NCBI GenBank assembly: GCA_963796565.1
Contig: CAWCMA010000005.1
Coordinates: forward strand, 1 to 64,000
Direction: 5' to 3'
DNA: 64,000 bases
DNA from: JAKAVN01 sp963796565
Lineage (GTDB): Bacteria > Desulfobacterota > Binatia > Binatales > Binataceae
Shown here: positions 8,815 to 19,171 of the stretch, in pieces
Layout: every line of letters starts with the position of its first letter
Position numbering within the stretch: position 1 is the stretch's first letter
Made by a program: the position numbers and the translations under genes
The notes under the pieces: model-generated
The model's input: only the letters and a program-made list of their open reading frames with translations
The model's database searches: none
What the model was told of the DNA's origin: nothing

Positions 8815-9549
8815 TCATCGAACCAATTCGTCGAGCGCCCCGGCCGCGATACTGAGCGCGGCGAGCGCCGCGGTCTCACTGCGCAGGCGCCGCCCACCCA
8901 GCCCCGCGGGGAGGAAACCGGCCGCGCGCACTGCGGCCAATTCCTCGTCCGTGAAATCGCCCTCCGGCCCGCACAGCAGCAGCAGCGCGCGCGTGCGGGC
9001 CTGACGCAGTACCGCGCCCAGGGCCGGCGCGCCGGCGCTGAGAACCACGCAAAGCCTGCCCCCGTTAAGCCGCCGGATCAAGTCTTTCAGCTCAAGCGGC
9101 GCGATGACCTCGGTCGCGCGCGGCGCGCGGCTTTGCTTGGCCGCCGCGGTCGCGAGCCGGCGCCATCGCGCGAGCCGCTCGCCGCCGACCTCGCGCGCGA
9201 CACCGCGCGCGCACAGCACCGGCCATAGTTCCGCCGCGCCCAACTCGGCAGCCTTCTCGACTAGGAAGTCCATCCGCGGCCCCTTGATCACCGCCGCGGC
9301 CAGGACCAGCTCGGAGGTGGCTTCCGCGCGCGCGCGCGTCGCCGCGCCGATTTCGACCACCGCGTGGCGGGCCTGGAAGGCCTGGATGATGCCCGCATAC
9401 TCCGCGCCGCGCTCGTCGAACAGCGCGACCTCCGCTCCGGGCAGGAGCCGCATCACGTCGCGCATATGATGGAGTTCCGCGCCGCCGACCAGCGCGACCG
9501 CGCCCTCGACCGCCGCCGACGATATTGCAAACCGCGCCACCCGCTTCAT
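8815..9549 (-). CDS. rsmE: 16S rRNA (uracil-1498-N3)-methyltransferase (244 aa)
   Basis: RsmE is a SPOUT-fold enzyme that methylates U1498 of 16S rRNA with S-adenosylmethionine. The typical sequence LVEKAAELGAAELWPV, the cofactor-knot phrases GPEGDFTDEELAAV and LGGRRLRSETAALAAL are present. The frame is open far upstream, but the ATG at 9549 overlaps the prmA stop (ATGA) and gives the family length, so I chose it. prmA-rsmE coupling is common and puts two translation-apparatus methyltransferases in one operon. Confidence 0.93.
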   Translation of the reverse strand: MKRVARFAISSAAVEGAVALVGGAELHHMRDVMRLLPGAEVALFDERGAEYAGIIQAFQARHAVVEIGAATRARAEATSELVLAAAVIKGPRMDFLVEKAAELGAAELWPVLCARGVAREVGGERLARWRRLATAAAKQSRAPRATEVIAPLELKDLIRRLNGGRLCVVLSAGAPALGAVLRQARTRALLLLCGPEGDFTDEELAAVRAAGFLPAGLGGRRLRSETAALAALSIAAGALDELVR

Positions 9550-10439
9550 CGCGTGAGCACCAGCGTGCTCCATCCACGGTCGCGCCGCACGCCGAGGCAT
9601 CGCAGGCGCGGCTGGTACGTGCGGAGCACCTCGGCTGCCTCGCGATCGAGGATTCCGCCGAGGATGAGGCGGCCGCGGCTCGCCAGCAGCCGGGCCAGTG
9701 CGCTCGCCATCCCGATGAGTGTGGAGCTCAGGATGTTCGCCGTGATCAGGTCGAAGCGCCGGCGCAGACGCGCAAGCGGCGTGGTGGCGAAGCGGATTTT
9801 GCCGCCGAGCGAATTGAGCGTCGCGTTCTCGCGTGCGTTCTCGAGCGCCAGCGCGTCGATGTCGATCGCACTCACCTGCCCGACGCCCATCAGGCGCATC
9901 GCGATCGCGAGCACGCCCGAGCCCGTGCCGACGTCCAACGCGTGTGCAAAGCGCCGCGTCGCGCAAAGTTTCTCGATCGTCGCGAGCGCGCCGTAAGTGG
10001 TCGCATGATGACCGGTGCCAAAGGCCTGTCCGGGATTGATCACCAGCTTCAGCCGTCGCGTAACGACGTTGGAGTTCCACGGCGGAACGATGAGCAGGCG
10101 GCGTCCTATCCGCAGGGGCTCGAAACGATCCATCCATGCCGTGGCCCATCCGGGATCCGTGATGAGCTGGCGATCGGACGTTCGGCCGGGGCGCGCGAGC
10201 ATTGCGGCCGCCGCCATCGCACGCCGAATCGCCGCGAGCCGCGACCGGTTCAGTTGCTCGAAATACGCTTGGAGTTCCAGCGTCGCGTGGCGATGCGCGC
10301 TGCGATGGTCTCCGCCGACGGCGCATCCCAGCGCCCCCTCGGCAATCAGCAGCGCCGCCGCATCGTCGACCATCGCGGCCGGAGTCTCGAAAACGACTCG
10401 CACGTAGTTGCGGCCGGTATGCGTGACGATTCGGGTCAT
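9546..10439 (-). CDS. prmA: Ribosomal protein L11 methyltransferase (297 aa)
   Basis: PrmA trimethylates ribosomal protein L11. The C-terminal Rossmann domain shows PGQAFGTGHHATT, the SAM-binding LDVGTGSGVLAIA, AIDIDALALENARENA and the ANIL motif. The N-terminal domain is less conserved. The frame stays open to 11192, but that part overlaps the opposite-strand glycerophosphodiesterase; the ATG at 10439 gives the expected size. Translationally coupled to rsmE. Confidence 0.93.
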   Translation of the reverse strand: MTRIVTHTGRNYVRVVFETPAAMVDDAAALLIAEGALGCAVGGDHRSAHRHATLELQAYFEQLNRSRLAAIRRAMAAAAMLARPGRTSDRQLITDPGWATAWMDRFEPLRIGRRLLIVPPWNSNVVTRRLKLVINPGQAFGTGHHATTYGALATIEKLCATRRFAHALDVGTGSGVLAIAMRLMGVGQVSAIDIDALALENARENATLNSLGGKIRFATTPLARLRRRFDLITANILSSTLIGMASALARLLASRGRLILGGILDREAAEVLRTYQPRLRCLGVRRDRGWSTLVLTR

Positions 10440-10586
10440 GGTCTTAGACTTCAAGCATAAGGGTCGTCGCGCGGCTTGACGAGTGGGGGAACCGCCTGTG
10501 GAGAGGCGGCGCGGCTGGATTTGCCCGTCCCGACGCGCGGCGGGTAAACTCGATCCGATGAGTGCGGTTGGGCTGGAGCTGCGGCG

Positions 10587-11321
10587 GTGCATCCGATGCT
10601 GATGATCGCCCACCGGGGAGCCAGCGCTCTTTATCCTGAAAACACCTTGCGCGCATTCATCGCGGCAGCCAACCTTGGCGCCGATATGTGCGAGTTCGAT
10701 GTGCGGATGACTCGCGATGGCGAAGTCGTGGTTATTCATGATGCGACCGTCAACCGCACTACCGACGGGCGAGGACGGGTCGCCGAGATGGAGGCGAAGG
10801 CGATCGGGCGTCTGGATGCCGGAGTGCGCTTCGGCGCGGAATTTCGCGAAGAGCGCATTCCAACGCTGGCCGAAGTTGCCGCGGCGCTCGGCGCACGAGG
10901 TGGGAGAAGATGCGGGCGGGCATGCGGGATGGACATTGAACTCAAGGAACGCGGCCTCGAGGGCCGCGTATGCGACATTCTTCGCCAACGCGGCGCCACG
11001 GAAAGCGCGATAGTGTCGAGTTTCGATTGGGACCAGCTTAAGATCGTGGCTGCGCAGGAGCCCGCGTTGCGCCTGGCCCTGCTCGGCAAGAAAGCTCCGG
11101 CCGCGCTGCTGCAGGCGGCCGCGGCGATGCATGCGTTCGCCATCGCGCCGCGGTTCGATATCGCTGACGGCGCGCTTTGCGTCGAGGCGCATCGCCTGGG
11201 TCTGGCGGTCTACGTATGGACGGTGGACGACGCGCCGACGATGCGCTGGCTAATGGCCTCCGGTGTTGACGGAATCATGACGAACCACCTCGAGCGGCTG
11301 CGCGAGGTGGCGGCGAGCTGA
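10587..11321 (+). CDS. Glycerophosphodiester phosphodiesterase (244 aa)
   Basis: Cytosolic GDPD family enzyme that hydrolyses glycerophosphodiesters to glycerol-3-phosphate and an alcohol. Catalytic and metal residues are visible: HRG at residues 9-11, PENT, EFDVRMTRDGEVVVIHD and a late MDIELKE. A short in-frame ATG pair leaves the exact start uncertain (10587 or 10599). Its stop overlaps the dnaG start (TGATG at 11319-11323), so the two are translated from one message. Confidence 0.9.
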   Translation: MHPMLMIAHRGASALYPENTLRAFIAAANLGADMCEFDVRMTRDGEVVVIHDATVNRTTDGRGRVAEMEAKAIGRLDAGVRFGAEFREERIPTLAEVAAALGARGGRRCGRACGMDIELKERGLEGRVCDILRQRGATESAIVSSFDWDQLKIVAAQEPALRLALLGKKAPAALLQAAAAMHAFAIAPRFDIADGALCVEAHRLGLAVYVWTVDDAPTMRWLMASGVDGIMTNHLERLREVAAS

Positions 11322-13081
11322 TGGCCCTGATCTCCGAGGACAAACTCGAAGAGATCCGCACCCGCGCGGATATCGTCGAGGTGATCGGCGCGCACGTGCG
11401 TCTCAAGCGCGCCGGCCGCAACTTCGTCGGCCTCTGCCCTTTCCACAACGAGAAGACGCCGTCGTTCTCGGTCAATTCGGAGCGCGGATTTTTCCACTGT
11501 TTCGGCTGCGGTGCGGGCGGCACCGTATTCAACTTCGTGATGCGCACGGAGGGACTGAACTTTCCAGAGGCGATCGAATCGCTCGCGCGCCGCTACGGCG
11601 TGACGCTGCCCGCGCGCGGCGGTGAGGCGGGGCCGGGCGCGGGCGAGCGCGACGCCGCACTGCGCGCCAACCAGACCGCCGCCGATTTTTTCGTCCACGT
11701 GTTGTGGAAGACGCCCGATGGCACCGCGGCGCGCGACTACCTGGCGGCGCGCGGCGTGGCGGCCGAGACCGCGCGCACGTTCGGACTTGGATTCGCGCCC
11801 GAGCGGCCGGCCAACCTGGCGCGCGCCCTGGAGAAGCGCGGACTGCTGGCGGCGGCGGTGCGTCTGGGCCTGGTCAAGCAGGACGCCGCGGGCACGCGCG
11901 ACATGTTTCGCGGACGGCTTATGTTCCCGATTCGCGATGGTCAGGGACGGGTGCTCGCGTTTGGCGGCCGCGTGCTCGACCAGCGGCTGCCGAAATACAT
12001 CAACTCGCCCGAATCGCCGCTCTACTCAAAGTCGCGTAATGTCTACGGCTTGTACGAGGCGCGCGCTGCAATCGCCAGCGCCGATCGCGCGATCGTGGTC
12101 GAAGGTTACCTCGACGCGATTGCGGTGTGGCAGGCGGGCTTCAGGGAGACAGTTGCGAGCCTCGGCACCGCGTTGACGGCCGACCAGCTACGGCTCGTCG
12201 GGCGCCACACGCGCAATGTGCTGGCCTGTTTCGACGGCGACGCGGCGGGGCGCAAAGCCTCGCTGCGGGCGCTCGATATTTTTCTTGCGGCCGGGCTACT
12301 CGGCCGCGGAATTTTCATCCCGTCCGGCTTCGATCCCGACACCTTCATCAAGGAGCGTGGAGCGCAGGCCTTCGCCGAGCTTATAGCGTCGGCGGAGTTG
12401 TTGATCGACTATTTCCTGGCCGAGCAGGTGAATCGGGCGGGAGTCTCGGTACTGTCGCGAGGGCGTGCGGCACACGAAGTCGCCCAGGTCCTGCGTCTGG
12501 TGCAGGACCCGTTCGAATTCGACATGCTGGCGCGCAAGGCGGCCGACGCGCTGGGCGTCGGCGAAGAACTGCTGCGCGCCGAGGCGCGCAGCCCGGCCCG
12601 CGGTGGCGGTGCGAGCGGCACCGCCGCGCGCGGGACGGCCGCGACGCGAGCGCCATCGGCGGCCGGTGCGGGCGATGGCGCGACGGCGGCCGAGGTCGGC
12701 CTGCTCGCGATCGCGCTGTTGCATCCGGAGTTGCGCGGCGAGATCGCCGCGCACGCCGCGATGCTCGAGGACGCGGCCGTGGCCGCGGCGCTCGCCGAGG
12801 TCTGCGCATCGCAGGAGCCGGCCGCCGCGCTGGAAGTGGACGTCGCCGAGCGCTTGGGCGAGGCGCAGCGCTCGCGGCTGAGCGCGCTCGCGGTCGGGCC
12901 GCTGATCGAGACGGCCGCGCAGGCGCGCGCGCTCGCGCACGATTTCGCCGAGGCGCTGATACGCCGGCGGCGGCAGCGCGCGATGGAGACCACGCGGCGC
13001 GCTGCGGCCAACGCGGGTAGCGATGATGAGGCGATGGCCGCGGCGCAAGAGATGATCGCGCTTAGGCGGCGCGGCGGTTGA
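11321..13081 (+). CDS. dnaG: DNA primase (586 aa)
   Basis: DnaG makes RNA primers at the replication fork. The CHC2 zinc finger is at the N-terminus (C39, H42, C60, C63 in CPFHNEKTPSFS and FHCFGCGAGG). The catalytic TOPRIM domain follows, with VVEGYLDAI near residue 258 and the CFDGDAAG metal motif near 303, then a C-terminal helicase-binding region. Length is usual for DnaG. The C-terminal part (about 425-450) has an Ala/Gly-rich linker. It is coupled to the upstream phosphodiesterase; no rpsU or rpoD lies next to it, unlike the enterobacterial arrangement. Confidence 0.96.
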   Translation: MALISEDKLEEIRTRADIVEVIGAHVRLKRAGRNFVGLCPFHNEKTPSFSVNSERGFFHCFGCGAGGTVFNFVMRTEGLNFPEAIESLARRYGVTLPARGGEAGPGAGERDAALRANQTAADFFVHVLWKTPDGTAARDYLAARGVAAETARTFGLGFAPERPANLARALEKRGLLAAAVRLGLVKQDAAGTRDMFRGRLMFPIRDGQGRVLAFGGRVLDQRLPKYINSPESPLYSKSRNVYGLYEARAAIASADRAIVVEGYLDAIAVWQAGFRETVASLGTALTADQLRLVGRHTRNVLACFDGDAAGRKASLRALDIFLAAGLLGRGIFIPSGFDPDTFIKERGAQAFAELIASAELLIDYFLAEQVNRAGVSVLSRGRAAHEVAQVLRLVQDPFEFDMLARKAADALGVGEELLRAEARSPARGGGASGTAARGTAATRAPSAAGAGDGATAAEVGLLAIALLHPELRGEIAAHAAMLEDAAVAAALAEVCASQEPAAALEVDVAERLGEAQRSRLSALAVGPLIETAAQARALAHDFAEALIRRRRQRAMETTRRAAANAGSDDEAMAAAQEMIALRRRGG

Positions 13082-13201
13082 GCGGGGTGCGGCGCGCTTG
13101 AGAGCATTGCCTCGACGTAGTCAAGCATAATGGTGTTGGGAGCACCCTTTAATTTGTGGCGTGAAACTTGGTACGATGTGTGTCGCACAATGCGCTCGCG
13201 A

Positions 13202-13277
13202 GGGCCCATAGCTCAGCCCGGTTTAGAGCTGCCGGCTCATAACCGGCTGGTCCCAGGTTCAAATCCTGGTGGGCCCA
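13202..13277 (+). tRNA. tRNA with CAT anticodon (Met elongator or Ile2)
   Basis: The acceptor GGGCCCA/TGGGCCC, D-arm AGCTCAG...TAGAGC, anticodon stem GCCGG/CCGGC with loop CTCATAA, and T-loop GGTTCAAATCC form a full cloverleaf. The D-loop is long. The 3' CCA is not encoded. CAT reads as Met, or as Ile if the C is modified to lysidine; the sequence alone does not decide, but it lacks the C1-A72 mismatch of initiator tRNA. Confidence 0.9.
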
Positions 13278-13387
13278 TATCATCAACAGGCGGTACGATC
13301 CGTTCAGAAAGCACAACGGCACGCGCGATCGTTCGGGATGTCGCGGATTGCGACGCGTGAATCGGCCCGCACCAAACGGAGGCGGAA

Positions 13388-14092
13388 TTGCGTGAAGAGA
13401 TAGCCCGGTTAATGAGTCTGCAGACCATCGACCGGCAGTTGCACGAACTCGGGCAATCATTGTCTTCGGTCGCGGAACGGGTCGAACAGCTCCGCGGCGA
13501 GATTGAAACCTCTCGGATCGAACTGGACCGACTCACCGAGGAAGATCAGCAGGCGGCCACCGCGCGCCGCCTTCTCGAACGCGAACTCGCCGACGGCGAG
13601 GCGCAGATCCGCAACAAGCGGATGCGCCTGAACCTGGTGCGCAACGACAAAGAGCTGCAAGCACTGGGCCACGAAGTCGAGTCGCTCAAGGAAAACAACC
13701 AGCGCCTGGAAGGTGAGGTGCTGACCTCGATGCAGGCGGCCGAGCCGCGCGCTCCGCGAATCAAGGAATTGACCGAACTTATCGCGGGCAAGCGCGCGGA
13801 GCTCAAGGCGGCGGAGAAAGAGATCGCGGCCGAGGTCGAAGAGCTCAAGATGTCGATTCAGCGCCAGCGCGTCGAACGCGACCGCGAGGCCGCCTTGATC
13901 GACGACGTGCTGCTGCAGCGCTACCAGATGATCTTCAGCCGGCGCGGCGGCCTCGCGGTCGCGCTGGCTAAGTCGGGGACTTGCCAGGGATGCCGGATGC
14001 GGCTGCCGCCACAGCTCTACAATGAGATCCAGAAGCATCTCCAGATCCATTTTTGCCCCAACTGCCAGCGCATCCTCTATTACGAAGGCTGA
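13388..14092 (+). CDS. C4-type zinc-ribbon coiled-coil protein, COG1579 (234 aa)
   Basis: Residues 1-180 form a long coiled coil (heptad-rich, many Glu/Arg/Leu). The C-terminus is a zinc ribbon with CQGCRMRLPPQLYNEIQ and FCPNCQRILYY, the COG1579/CdsZ architecture. Members are thought to bind nucleic acid or act as nuclease-fold proteins. The start is a TTG at 13388 seven bases after GGAGG; an ATG at 13412 is less well placed. It lies between a tRNA and rnpB, a common neighbourhood for this family. Confidence 0.85.
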   Translation: MREEIARLMSLQTIDRQLHELGQSLSSVAERVEQLRGEIETSRIELDRLTEEDQQAATARRLLERELADGEAQIRNKRMRLNLVRNDKELQALGHEVESLKENNQRLEGEVLTSMQAAEPRAPRIKELTELIAGKRAELKAAEKEIAAEVEELKMSIQRQRVERDREAALIDDVLLQRYQMIFSRRGGLAVALAKSGTCQGCRMRLPPQLYNEIQKHLQIHFCPNCQRILYYEG

Positions 14093-14187
14093 AGCGCGAG
14101 ATGCTGCGCGCATGGGGCCCAATCCGCGCGCGGTCGGTGCGATCGCAGGTGGCGGCCCGCAACGCGCGGCGTGCTAAGATCAAATCC

Positions 14188-14517
<330 letters not shown>

Positions 14518-14527
<10 letters not shown>

Positions 14528-15885
14528 ATTCGACCAAATCCGGCGTCTGATTTTTTTCCGGCGCGCGGGCTGCCCTTGAGCGGCAGGCGTCTCTTGGGTG
14601 ACGAGGCGCCGCCTGTCACGCGCGCTGGCCGCGCCACCATCGCTTGCGGCGTGATCAAAAAGTTCGCAAGGCGTGCCAGCGCGGCGAGGCTGGGAGTGCC
14701 GGGCCGGATCTCGGGCGCGAGCGCAACCTTTACCCGTGCCGGGACGCCGTCGACAAAGCGCCGCACGCGGCGGATATCCTCCTCGGCGCGGCCCCCGTAA
14801 CTCTCCAGGTAGGCCAGTGCCGCGGCCACGCCTTCATCGCCGGCGCCATCAGCGTCCAGCGCGGCCCGCAGCGCGGAAATCTCGCTGAGTGCATGATCTA
14901 AAGCATCACCGAAAACATGATCGACAAGCCGGCCGCCGGACCCGCTAGCGCTTTTGCCCCCGCGCCCGAGTCCGCCGCAGATCGCTTCGTCCAGGAAACG
15001 GTTGATCACGATCGCGCCGAGGTGCAAACCCTCGGCTTCCATCTTGTCGATAAGTCCGCGCGCCTGGCGAAGGCGATCGGGCTCCGCAGTGGTGACCAGC
15101 ACGAAACGCACGGCTGGCGAACGCAGCAACGAGGAGACCGTTTGCATCCGGGCGGCAATCCGCTCGGCGGCACCGGCGGCGGCGACGAAAAAGTCGGCGA
15201 TGGAAGAGAGGGTGTCGCCGCCGGCGAAGCGCTCCAACTCGCGTGCGACGTAGCTCGTGATGCGTCCGGCGAGCCTCAGTGCGAGCGAGGCGGGTCGTCC
15301 CGCCGGCTTTAGCAGCCATCGCGCGGCCTGCGAATCGAGCAGCCGCGTCAATCGCGCCGGCGCCTGCACGAACTCAAACGCGTGCGCGGCGGGTGGCGTG
15401 TCGACCACCTCGAGGTCGAAATGGCCCGACGCGTGAAGATCGTAGAGCGCCTCCAGCGCGGCGTAAGCGTCGGAGCCGGCAAACCGGGTGCTCAGGCTCT
15501 GATAAAAAACGTTGTCGAGGATGCGCCGGCGGACGGCCGGGTCGGCCACATGCTCGGCCACCATCGCGTCCCATTCGCCTTTGACGTCGAGCACCATGGC
15601 GCTGAGCTTGAGCGCGGGGTCGAGCCCGGCGGCGCGCAGGCGTCGCGCGTCGATTCGCGTGGGCTTGCGGCTCAGGCGTGGCAGTCCAAGCGCGTCGCGC
15701 AGCCGGCGTGCCGGATCGACCGTGATGACCGCAGTGCGCAGATGGGCGGTCGCGGCGGCAACGCCAAGCGCGGCGGCGATGGTCGTTTTGCCGACTCCCC
15801 CCGAACCCAGGACGATGAGGACGGAGCGCGACTTGAGCAATTCCTTCACGGTTGCGGCGCGTCCGCGTAGCGGCGCGGACGTCAC
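14518..15885 (-). CDS. ArsA/GET3-family ATPase (455 aa)
   Basis: The protein has the deviant Walker A of the ArsA family, GSGGVGKTTIAAALG, the DPARRLRDALGL block, a DTPP Walker-B-like element (VVDTPPAAHAFEF) and VINRFL later. Only one ATPase domain is present, so it is not a classical two-domain arsenite pump subunit. No ars genes are near. Bacterial single-domain relatives have unclear clients. The last codons overlap the 3' end of rnpB on the other strand. The C-terminal 40 residues are Arg/Lys-rich and low complexity. Confidence 0.85.
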
Positions 15886-16052
15886 GTCAAAATAGCAGAA
15901 CCCGCCGGCACAACGCGCTAGCGCAATTTTACGAAGTTAGGAAAGGAAGCTGTGGATGGTGTTGGAGGCGCAATTGGACGCAGGCGCTGAGCGGCGGATA
16001 CTATCAAAAGGGCTGGGCCGGCGTGGGGCTCAGCGCCGGGGGAGGTCGCAGG

Positions 16053-17264
16053 ATGGAATTGCTGGCGGCTGTGATCGTGGCGATGGCGGTGGGTGCGATA
16101 GTCGCCTGGCTTGCCGCCGCCCGCCGCTGGGAAGGCAAGGTGCGCGAGGCCGAGGTGCGGATGGAGGAGCGCGAGCGCAGCTTCTCCGAGCAGAAGGTGC
16201 TGTTGGAAAGCTCGGAGCGCAAGCTCGCCGACACTTTCAAGTCGCTCGCGGCCGACGCGCTGGAGGCGGCCAACCACAGCTTCCTGACGTTGGCCGATCA
16301 GAAGCTGGACTCGGTGATCGGTCCGGTCAACGAATCGCTGGGCAAGCTCGACCAGGAAATTCGCGCGATCGAAGGTGCGCGCCGCCAGGCCTACGGCGCG
16401 CTCGGCGAACAAATAAGTTCGCTCATCACCGCACAGAAAGAGCTGCGCTCGGAGGCCTCAAATCTTTCGCGCGCGCTGCGGGCGCCGTCGGTGCGCGGCC
16501 GCTGGGGCGAAATTCAGCTCAAGCGAGTGGTCGAGATGGCCGGGATGCTCGAGCGCTGCGATTTTTTCCAGCAGGACAGCGCATCGAGCGACGACGGCAA
16601 GCTGCGGCCCGACCTGCGCGTGCAGTTGCCCGGCGGCAAGAACATCATCGTCGACGCCAAGGTGCCGCTGCAGGCGTACCTCGAAGCGCTCGAAGCGCCG
16701 ACCGAGGACGCACGCCAGGAAAAACTCAGACAACACGCGCAGCAAGTGCGCGCGCACATGACCGCGCTCGGCTCGAAGTTCTACTGGGATCAGTTTCAAC
16801 CCACGCCGGAATTCGTGATCCTGTTTTTGCCGGGCGAGCCGTTTTTCAGCGCCGCCCTCGAACAGGATCCCTCGCTGATCGAGCAGGGCGCCGCCCAGCG
16901 CGTGATTCTCGCCACGCCCACGACGCTGATTTCGCTGCTGCGCGCGGTGTCCTACGGATGGCGCCAGGAACAGCTCGCGGAAAACGCGCAACGCATCAGT
17001 GAGATGGCGCGGGAACTCGCGGATCGTTTCGCCACCATGGTCGAGCATCTGCGGCGCGTCGGAAGTTCGTTGAAGTCGTCGGTGGGCGCGTTCAACGACG
17101 CGGTGGGATCGTTCGAGGGACGGGTGATGCCGTGGGCGCGGCGTTTTCGTGAGCTGGGAGTCGTCGGCAAGAAGGAGTTGGGCGAGCTCGAGAAAATCGA
17201 CCTCGTGCCGCGCGAGCCGGCGGCCGCCGTGGAGCAACGGCCCGAAACGACCGCGTCGAAGTAG
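16053..17264 (+). CDS. rmuC: DNA recombination protein RmuC homologue (403 aa)
   Basis: The start is the ATG at 16053 behind GGGGGAGG; the frame is open upstream but lacks signals there. The protein has an N-terminal membrane helix (MELLAAVIVAMAVGAIVAWL), a coiled coil of about 100 residues, and the RmuC nuclease-like domain with RGRWGEIQLKRVVEMAGM and NIIVDAKVPLQAYLEAL. RmuC limits recombination at inverted repeats in E. coli; the catalytic role is presumed. It is convergent with the COG3146 gene 20 bp downstream. Confidence 0.92.
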   Translation: MELLAAVIVAMAVGAIVAWLAAARRWEGKVREAEVRMEERERSFSEQKVLLESSERKLADTFKSLAADALEAANHSFLTLADQKLDSVIGPVNESLGKLDQEIRAIEGARRQAYGALGEQISSLITAQKELRSEASNLSRALRAPSVRGRWGEIQLKRVVEMAGMLERCDFFQQDSASSDDGKLRPDLRVQLPGGKNIIVDAKVPLQAYLEALEAPTEDARQEKLRQHAQQVRAHMTALGSKFYWDQFQPTPEFVILFLPGEPFFSAALEQDPSLIEQGAAQRVILATPTTLISLLRAVSYGWRQEQLAENAQRISEMARELADRFATMVEHLRRVGSSLKSSVGAFNDAVGSFEGRVMPWARRFRELGVVGKKELGELEKIDLVPREPAAAVEQRPETTASK

Positions 17265-17284
17265 CGCGCCGCCGCACGCGCCGG

Positions 17285-18508
17285 CTAAGGTTGCTCGGTA
17301 TTGGAGGGCGGCGGCGGTTTCAGTTGGCTGCGTTCGTGGCCTTCGGCGATCCAGGCCTCGACCTCGCGCCGCTCGCGAACCAGAAAGTTCCCGATGGCGC
17401 GGCGCAAGCCGTCGTGCGCGATATAGTGGGCGCTATGCGTGAGTGCGGGGTCGAAGCCGCGCAGCCACTTGTATTCGCCGCCGGCGCCCGGTTCGAAGCG
17501 CGCGATTCCGTTGGCGATGCAATGTTCGATGGCCGCGTAGTAGCAGACGTTGAAGTGCAGGTACTTCAGGTCCTCGAAGCATCCCCAGTAACGCCCGTAG
17601 AGCACGCCCGATTTCTGCAGGTTGAAGGTTCCGCCCACCAGTTTGCGGCCGCGATAGGCGCACACCAGGCAGACGTAGCGCTTGAAGCGCTCGCGCATCT
17701 CGGTGAAGAACTCGCGCGTCAGGTAACGACGCCCCCAGTAGAGTTTCTCGATCGTGGACAGATAGAGATCGAACATCGGGCCGAAGATGGTGTCGGGGAT
17801 CTCGTCGCCCGCATGCACTTTGATGGTCACGCCCTGGGCGGTCAGCGCGGCGCGCTCATGGCGGACTGCGTAACGCCGCTTGCTCTTGAGCGCTCCCAGG
17901 TAATCGTCGAAGGCGGCGAAGCCGGTGTTGCGCCAATGGTACTGATAGCCGAGGCGCTCGAGGAAGCCGAGCTCGCGGAGCGCCGCCGCTTCGTCGGCGA
18001 GGCAGAAGTTGACGTGAGCCGAGGAAAGTTTGTTGTCCGCGCAGAGCTGGATCAGCGCGCGTCCCAACGCCGCGATCAACGGCGGCCGCGCGAGGCCAGG
18101 CGCGGTGAGAAAGCGCCGTCCGCCGTGCGGCGTGAATGGCACGCCGGCCAGCAGCTTGGGATAGTAGCGGATGCCGCTGCGCTCGGCCGCGTCAGCCCAT
18201 CCCTGGTCGAACACGAACTCGCCCATGCTGTGTCCCTTGAGGTACAGCGGGCAAGCCGCGATGAGCGATTTGCCCCGATGGATCGCCAGATGGCACGGAC
18301 CCCATCCGCTGGCCCGCACCGCGCTCTTGGAGTTCTCCATCGCGAACAGCCAGTCCCAATCGACGAAGGGGCTGTCGTCCTCGGCCAGCAGCGCGTTCCA
18401 GTCCTCGCGTGCGATGCGATCGATACCCTCGACGACGGCGACTTCGATCGCCGCCGTATCCGCGCTCGCGTCGCGCGCTTTCATGTTTTTGCTGTCGTGT
18501 CGTGCCAT
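17285..18508 (-). CDS. COG3146 GNAT-like acyltransferase (about 407 aa)
   Basis: The sequence matches the COG3146/DUF482 family (often called peptidogalycan biosynthesis protein): NALLAEDDSPFVDWDWLFAMENS, HLAIHRGKSLIAACPLYLKGHSMGEFVFDQGWADAAER, KRRYAVRHERAALTAQG and FEPGAGGEYKWLRGFDP. The fold is a double GNAT domain related to FemAB enzymes; the acceptor is unknown. The frame is open to 18580; I use the ATG at 18508 because conserved sequence begins shortly after it, and an ATG at 18484 is also possible. Confidence 0.85.
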   Translation of the reverse strand: MARHDSKNMKARDASADTAAIEVAVVEGIDRIAREDWNALLAEDDSPFVDWDWLFAMENSKSAVRASGWGPCHLAIHRGKSLIAACPLYLKGHSMGEFVFDQGWADAAERSGIRYYPKLLAGVPFTPHGGRRFLTAPGLARPPLIAALGRALIQLCADNKLSSAHVNFCLADEAAALRELGFLERLGYQYHWRNTGFAAFDDYLGALKSKRRYAVRHERAALTAQGVTIKVHAGDEIPDTIFGPMFDLYLSTIEKLYWGRRYLTREFFTEMRERFKRYVCLVCAYRGRKLVGGTFNLQKSGVLYGRYWGCFEDLKYLHFNVCYYAAIEHCIANGIARFEPGAGGEYKWLRGFDPALTHSAHYIAHDGLRRAIGNFLVRERREVEAWIAEGHERSQLKPPPPSNTEQP

Positions 18509-18690
18509 CGGAGCTATGGGCGAGCTTAGCCGTGCCGGAGGCCCCGGCAAAGAGCTGGTGGCTGATGCTCCCAAGACCATGCGTTGATTTGCTATTCTAT
18601 TGGAGCAGGCGAACCGATGAGTTCGGATAACTGCCGGCTGATGGTGCGCGCAGCAGGCGAAGATCCGCGAAGCAAGCGAAGCGAAGTACG

Positions 18691-19083
18691 ATGAGCGACG
18701 ATCTCTGGCGGCGAGAAGTGCGGGCGCGAAGGCGCGACGACAAGCAGGACGATAACGGCGCCGGCGGCGGACGTCCCTCCGACGGCGATACCGCGGTCGA
18801 GCGGCGCACGCGGCCCGAGACCCGCACCAAAAAGCCGCCGATGTACAAGGTCATCCTGCTCAACGACGACTACACTCCGATGGAGTTCGTGGTCGAAATA
18901 CTGAAAGTTGTTTTCCACAAGCAGCACGCCGAAGCGACCAAGATAATGCTGCACGTGCATCAGAACGGGATGGGCGTGGCGGGCGTGTTTCCCTACGAGA
19001 TCGCCGAGACCAAGGTGCGCACCGTGGACGAACTGTCGCGCCAGAGTGAATTCCCGCTCAAGTGCGTGATGGAGAAAGCCTAA
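18691..19083 (+). CDS. clpS: ATP-dependent Clp protease adaptor ClpS (130 aa)
   Basis: ClpS delivers N-degron substrates to ClpAP. Residues 48-130 hold the conserved core: PPMYKVILLNDDYTPMEFVVEIL, then VHQNGMGVAGVFPYEIAETKV. The N-terminal 45 residues are charged and probably disordered, longer than in E. coli. It is followed by clpA after 88 bp, the usual pairing, so substrate selector and unfoldase are made together. Confidence 0.96.
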   Translation: MSDDLWRREVRARRRDDKQDDNGAGGGRPSDGDTAVERRTRPETRTKKPPMYKVILLNDDYTPMEFVVEILKVVFHKQHAEATKIMLHVHQNGMGVAGVFPYEIAETKVRTVDELSRQSEFPLKCVMEKA

Positions 19084-19171
19084 ACGGCGCGATCCGTATT
19101 AATGATTATTTTGAGGACTATGCCGAGTAGACAGGATTTCGGCCGGAACGGACACGAAGAGGAGTTGGTGG

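Noticed and set aside
13202..13277. Initiator tRNA-Met
   Set aside because: The acceptor starts with a normal G-C pair and lacks the features of an initiator tRNA; elongator Met or Ile2 is likelier.
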